This document shows positions 59,326 to 64,000 of a DNA stretch of 64,000 bases, piece by piece. A program made the position numbers and the translations under genes. The notes beneath the pieces are model-generated. The model was not told the origin of the DNA. It searched no databases and worked only from the letters and a program-made list of their open reading frames with translations. The stretch is from Dichotomocladium elegans (taxonomy: Eukaryota; Mucoromycota; Mucoromycetes; Mucorales; Lichtheimiaceae): positions 248,001 to 312,000 of the forward strand of contig JAIXMN010000013.1 in NCBI GenBank assembly GCA_025716815.1. Reading direction: 5' to 3'. Numbering within the stretch: the stretch's first letter is position 1; each line of letters opens with the position of its first letter.

Positions 59326-60278
59326 ATGTACACGAGTCATCATCCCGCTGTCGCTCCAATGGTTCCAGACCTGAGTGAGGCTTACGATGGCTCGGAAATA
59401 CAAGTCCATATAGCCATTTGGGCTGTCCTTCTGATGCTACTTGGGATCTTTCTTATGTCTGTCTCGTTCCAGTTCTTTATTGTTTCAATTGGAGTTGTCG
59501 GTTTTTATATTGGCGGTAAGCATCCCAATCCACAAAACTTTTTTCCTTTAGGAAACATTGAATCGTATGAACGGTGCTGTATCCATATTATCTATATAGC
59601 CTCCATTACGTGGATCCTGCTAACGTATGCTGAGCCGCTCAAGGAAAGGTACCCACACGCAACCGTTCTATTTACATGTGTCAGTATTGCTGGTGGTCTC
59701 GTGTTTGCCGGCGTCACTGTCGTTTTCTGGTGCAAATCCATGTATTTGATCAGCAGTAAGCCTGTCCCACCATCCGCGCACATATTTCCTCCACCACTCT
59801 TTAATTTTGTCTGACGCTCTTATCCATGATATCGTTATACATTGGTATTCTCCTTCCACCGCCTCGACAAGCTGCTGCTGGCTATATTCTGTCCCTATTT
59901 CTGTGGTCCTGGAAACCAGACTACATCATCCTGAATGCGTACGCGCGCAATTTTGCCGGCCTCGGAGTTTCCTTGGCTTTTGGGCTTTCCATGTTGGTGA
60001 TCGAGTTTCTTGCTGTCTGCACGTCCACTGCGCTTATCGGGGCATATACATTTGCCATTGGCCTTGATCTCATCCTCCGCACTGGCTTAGTGAATGGGCC
60101 GCGATCCCTGTTCGATCTTCGTTCACACAATATCGCCTACAACGTCTCAGATAAGATTTATGCGATGCTCGCAGGAGTCATTGTGCTCTGGCTCCTCAGC
60201 ACCATATTGCAGCTCGTCCTCAATCGTGGTAAACGATTTGGGGTAAACGTTGTAAAGAAAGAGATTGATGACCTTTGA
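59326..60278 (+). CDS. DUF4203/TMEM198-like multi-pass membrane protein, three exons
   Basis: Exons 59326-59515, 59552-59755 and 59872-60278 give 266 residues. The first intron is only 36 bp and lacks stops, so it could be retained; the second (116 bp, acceptor CGACAAG) is needed to reach the next membrane segment. About seven hydrophobic segments follow one another: IWAVLLMLLGIFLMSV, FFIVSIGVVGFYIG, CIHIIYIASITWILLTY, SIAGGLVFAGVTVVFW, AGYILSLFLWSW, GLGVSLAFGLSMLVIEFLAV with ALIGAYTFAIGL, and YAMLAGVIVLWLLSTILQL. The glycine-rich helix pattern fits the TMEM198/DUF4203 family (seven-pass, function in fungi unknown). An alternative start is Met12 at 59359. It is convergent with the RasGEF gene, 92 bp apart. 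Confidence 0.75.
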
Positions 60279-60370
60279 TCATAGCAATGACATTGGTTCT
60301 CTTTTTTTTTTTAATAAAAAATTGGGTATAAATATAGAAATAGATAACAGTGGGTAGTTGTTCGATAACT

Positions 60371-62587
60371 TTACGAAGACTGCTGTGGCATCCAGTTGGC
60401 TTGGCGCTTGGATTGCATCCTCCGAAATGCGTCCAGAGCATCATCTTTGCGCCTCGCCTGACGTGACTTTTCAAACTCGCCATCCATCATAGTGCTCGAA
60501 TCAAGCTCATCCTCATCTAGCGTCTCAAGCGTGTAGCCTTGCCATTCGCAATCTTGTACCTTCCGGTTGATTTCTTGCTGCCAGTCGTCCTCCATTTTGG
60601 ATGCATGGTATCCCTTCCATACCTCCGAGTCCTCCGATTGCGTAGATGATCCGCGTCTTTCTGGAGTGCTGGATTCAAGCGGCGGGCTGGGGTACCCAAC
60701 CCATTTCTCAGACTCGCTGTCGTCTTTGGTGGCATGATGGTACATATAACCATGCCACTCCTCCTCAGGATCTTCTGTGTCCTCTTGCTCAGCAACAGCT
60801 GATTCTTCCTGCGCGGACAGAAGACTCCCGGCATCCCGCATCGAAGTAGCAGGGGACACAACCACTGAGGATGAAGTCGTCATCGACTGAGATGTGGCCT
60901 TGTCGGACCGCACCGCCAAAGAGAGCTTGCTTGACGGGATGAATTCAGGTGCTGAAGGTGACAGCCGTGATCTCTTTGTTTGATTGCTGGCAGACGAATC
61001 TTGGTGCGATGAGTTCGTCGTTACTGATTGGGCTGCTTGACTTTTTCCTGTCATCCCAGCTTTGTGATCTCCCCACACGTTATGCAAATCGTCTTCCTCC
61101 ACTGTCGTAGCCTTGTTATCTGAAGTTTTGTATTCTTCTGTACTCGTTTCCGTTGGCTCCAGGACTTCGGGCTTTACGACAATGCGCAATTCATCGGTCG
61201 CAATTCCGCCATCGCCATCGCCATCGCCATCACTGCCATTATTGTCCTCGTCGTCCTCGTCATGGTTGTCGTTGTGATTGTCATGGCTTGTTTCTTCGGA
61301 TGCCTTCTTGCTACCAAGTGCGAGAGAGGGACTTTCGGGGAGGTCAAATGCCCGTGATCGAAAGTCGGTTGTAACCGGTGTCGGTGGTATCGATAACGAC
61401 GGCGACTCAACCTCCATCTCGTCGTCTTCTTCCTCCTTGTCGCAGGCCAGTTCTTCCCCGGGGGCGAGTTGCTCAACTTGGATGCTTTCCTCAATCAGCT
61501 GATCTTTTGTCAGGAAAACGCGGGACACGAGCCAGTGATACAGCTGCAAGTCGCCCGGCACAAGTTGATTTAGGTCAGTTGGTGGCTGGATAATCGTGCG
61601 GATGCCATCGAGCTGCACAGGCTTGACCGACATGCGCTTGCTCTTATGTTTGTGATGATTATCCTCCAGAAGCAGTTCGTCGGGAGGTACTTCAGATGTA
61701 CTGCTCTGTTTGCAGAGTTCAAGAACGCTCACCACCTGAGATAATTTCCGGGCGCCTGGTGCTGAAAGCACTGCCGAACCAGATGCCTCGTCGCCTGCAG
61801 TATATTCCTTGACAATCAATTTGATATCTTGCAAATGGGGTTGAATCCATGGAATAGCAATTGTCTTGTTCCTTTGGCTGTAAAAGGTTTCCAACTTGCG
61901 GCTAAGTAAGTCGTGGTACGCTTGAAAGTTTTTGGACGGCGATATGATCTGAGCAAGGTCGCGATACAGGTCTCGTGTGCGAGACGGGCATGTATGCCAG
62001 AGTTTTCGGAGTCGACGAACCTCAGGAAGCATCAAAGCTTTCATAATAGCTGCAAAACCGGAAAAGTCCCGGTACACATGAACAAGAAGATAGGCTGTGC
62101 GCACAAGATGAGTAATGAGATTGTCTTTGGGATGCACGGGGGGCACCACGGGCGAGGAGGCATTCAGCTCCGACCAATAGATAAGCTGATGAGCGAAGCT
62201 GTTGGTCAGGTAGCGATGGAAGTCGACAAGATGAATTAGATTTGTATGCTTCTTGTCCAAGTTGCAGAGCCATTTCTTCTTGAAAATGACCTTCTCAAAA
62301 AGTTGGCAGTCCACCGCAGCCACTTGTCGAGCCAACACGTCAGGTTCCCAGTTGAATGGGGTAGCAACCTCTACAGCCTCCATTTGCTGCTCGACTGTCT
62401 CTAAACGATGCTGTTCCACCCTGGTGTCTTCAATCAGTCGTCGTAGAAGGCTAACTTCCACACGCGGGTCGGTGGCTTGCTTTGCGTGAGAAAGCCTCTC
62501 GGTCGCTTGAGCATAAGCATTTTTGCATATATTGGACGACTTGACGAGGGGGGAGACCGGTACAAGAGGAAGACTTCCTGCAGCCAT
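60371..62587 (-). CDS. RasGEF-domain protein, intronless
   Basis: A single 738-codon frame. Residues about 70-300 form a CDC25-type RasGEF domain: FNWEPDVLARQVAAVDCQLF opens the catalytic core, then HTNLIHLVDFHRYLTNSFAH (helical hairpin region), RTAYLLVHVYRDFSGFAAIM with the conserved FSGF-like contact, KALMLPEVRRLRKLW and PWIQPHLQDIKLIVKEY near the end. It would exchange GDP for GTP on a Ras-family GTPase. No clear N-terminal REM domain is present beyond a short helical stretch. The C-terminal half is acidic and Ser-rich, with repeated WxGY motifs (EEWHGY, EKWVGY, EVWKGY, CEWQGY), possibly short docking sites. It shares a 169-bp divergent spacer with MSM1. Confidence 0.88.
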   Translation of the reverse strand: MAAGSLPLVPVSPLVKSSNICKNAYAQATERLSHAKQATDPRVEVSLLRRLIEDTRVEQHRLETVEQQMEAVEVATPFNWEPDVLARQVAAVDCQLFEKVIFKKKWLCNLDKKHTNLIHLVDFHRYLTNSFAHQLIYWSELNASSPVVPPVHPKDNLITHLVRTAYLLVHVYRDFSGFAAIMKALMLPEVRRLRKLWHTCPSRTRDLYRDLAQIISPSKNFQAYHDLLSRKLETFYSQRNKTIAIPWIQPHLQDIKLIVKEYTAGDEASGSAVLSAPGARKLSQVVSVLELCKQSSTSEVPPDELLLEDNHHKHKSKRMSVKPVQLDGIRTIIQPPTDLNQLVPGDLQLYHWLVSRVFLTKDQLIEESIQVEQLAPGEELACDKEEEDDEMEVESPSLSIPPTPVTTDFRSRAFDLPESPSLALGSKKASEETSHDNHNDNHDEDDEDNNGSDGDGDGDGGIATDELRIVVKPEVLEPTETSTEEYKTSDNKATTVEEDDLHNVWGDHKAGMTGKSQAAQSVTTNSSHQDSSASNQTKRSRLSPSAPEFIPSSKLSLAVRSDKATSQSMTTSSSVVVSPATSMRDAGSLLSAQEESAVAEQEDTEDPEEEWHGYMYHHATKDDSESEKWVGYPSPPLESSTPERRGSSTQSEDSEVWKGYHASKMEDDWQQEINRKVQDCEWQGYTLETLDEDELDSSTMMDGEFEKSRQARRKDDALDAFRRMQSKRQANWMPQQSS

Positions 62588-62756
62588 TTTTATGTGGGGT
62601 CAAAAGTAAGAAAAGAAGACCAATCTATGCAAACCAAATGGGAAACAAGTAGTAGGAGTGGAAATAAAAAATGAATTTCAGAGCGAAAATCTCATTTTTT
62701 TTTTAAAGTTGCTCGGGGGTCCAAGCAACTTTGGGAAAAAAAAAAGGGTCAACATC
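62588..62756. promoter_or_regulatory. Divergent promoter of RasGEF and MSM1
   Basis: 169 bp lie between the start codons of two head-to-head genes. It holds poly-T (62697-62704) and poly-A (62736-62745) tracts, common nucleosome-excluding elements in fungal promoters. Confidence 0.5.

Positions 62757-64000
<1,244 letters not shown>

Noticed and set aside
61153..62239. Plus-strand frames of 70-108 codons opposite the RasGEF gene
   Set aside because: Antisense shadows of a clear intronless coding region.

Overview
The window reads as nuclear DNA of a filamentous fungus, most likely an early-diverging (zygomycete/Mucoromycota-type) one. The genes carry many short introns (mostly 54-115 bp, GT-AG with a few GC-AG) and encode clearly fungal families (Nic96, Zn2Cys6 regulator, NRG1-type repressor, RasGEF, WBP2-like GRAM protein). 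The spacers are AT-rich, rich in simple repeats and littered with decayed IS630/Tc1-type and KDZ-type transposons. The lineage is inferred from gene content, not from a search. Exon coordinates were derived by hand from splice signals, reading phase and family expectation; every multi-exon model given keeps frame.

Layout. 1.6-4.1 kb: an alpha/beta hydrolase and a small conserved-looking protein. 5.4 kb: a 156-bp pogo-like MITE. 5.8-11.5 kb: NAP1 (minus) and NIC96 (plus, 15 exons) diverging from one spacer. 12-20 kb: a small ORF, a deleted IS630 copy, a CaMK-type kinase, a TATA-box-led small gene and a WBP2-like protein. 20.5-24.3 kb: a 1163-residue glutamine-rich Zn2Cys6 regulator (minus). 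24-37 kb: transposon-rich, containing an NRG1-like zinc-finger gene, an inverted pair of IS630-type elements, a two-exon gene with a transposon 17 bp past its stop codon, and KDZ transposase relics in opposite orientations. 37.5-52.9 kb: PP2A B'' subunit, a disordered protein, RFC3, a Gag-like zinc-knuckle ORF, a bHLH factor and a coiled-coil/ankyrin protein. 53.1-57.4 kb: the standout element. 58.5-64 kb: a compact block with a small two-hydrophobic-segment protein, a DUF4203/TMEM198-like membrane protein, a RasGEF and the 5' part of mitochondrial methionyl-tRNA synthetase.

The most interesting system is at 53,080-57,425: a TA-flanked IS630/Tc1-type element with imperfect terminal inverted repeats, carrying a broken DDE transposase and, downstream on the same strand, a Fanzor (eukaryotic TnpB-like RNA-guided nuclease) gene. 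The three RuvC acidic residues and the split zinc finger are all present, but the reading frame has two lesions, a one-base shift near a G run and an in-frame TAG. The 200 bp between the Fanzor stop and the right end is where a guide RNA would be expected. Other copies of the same transposon family in the window lack Fanzor, so the passenger was gained by, or survives in, only this copy.

Housekeeping genes (chromatin assembly, nuclear pore, clamp loader, PP2A, Ras signalling, mitochondrial translation) sit next to this transposon debris with no functional clustering beyond shared divergent promoters.
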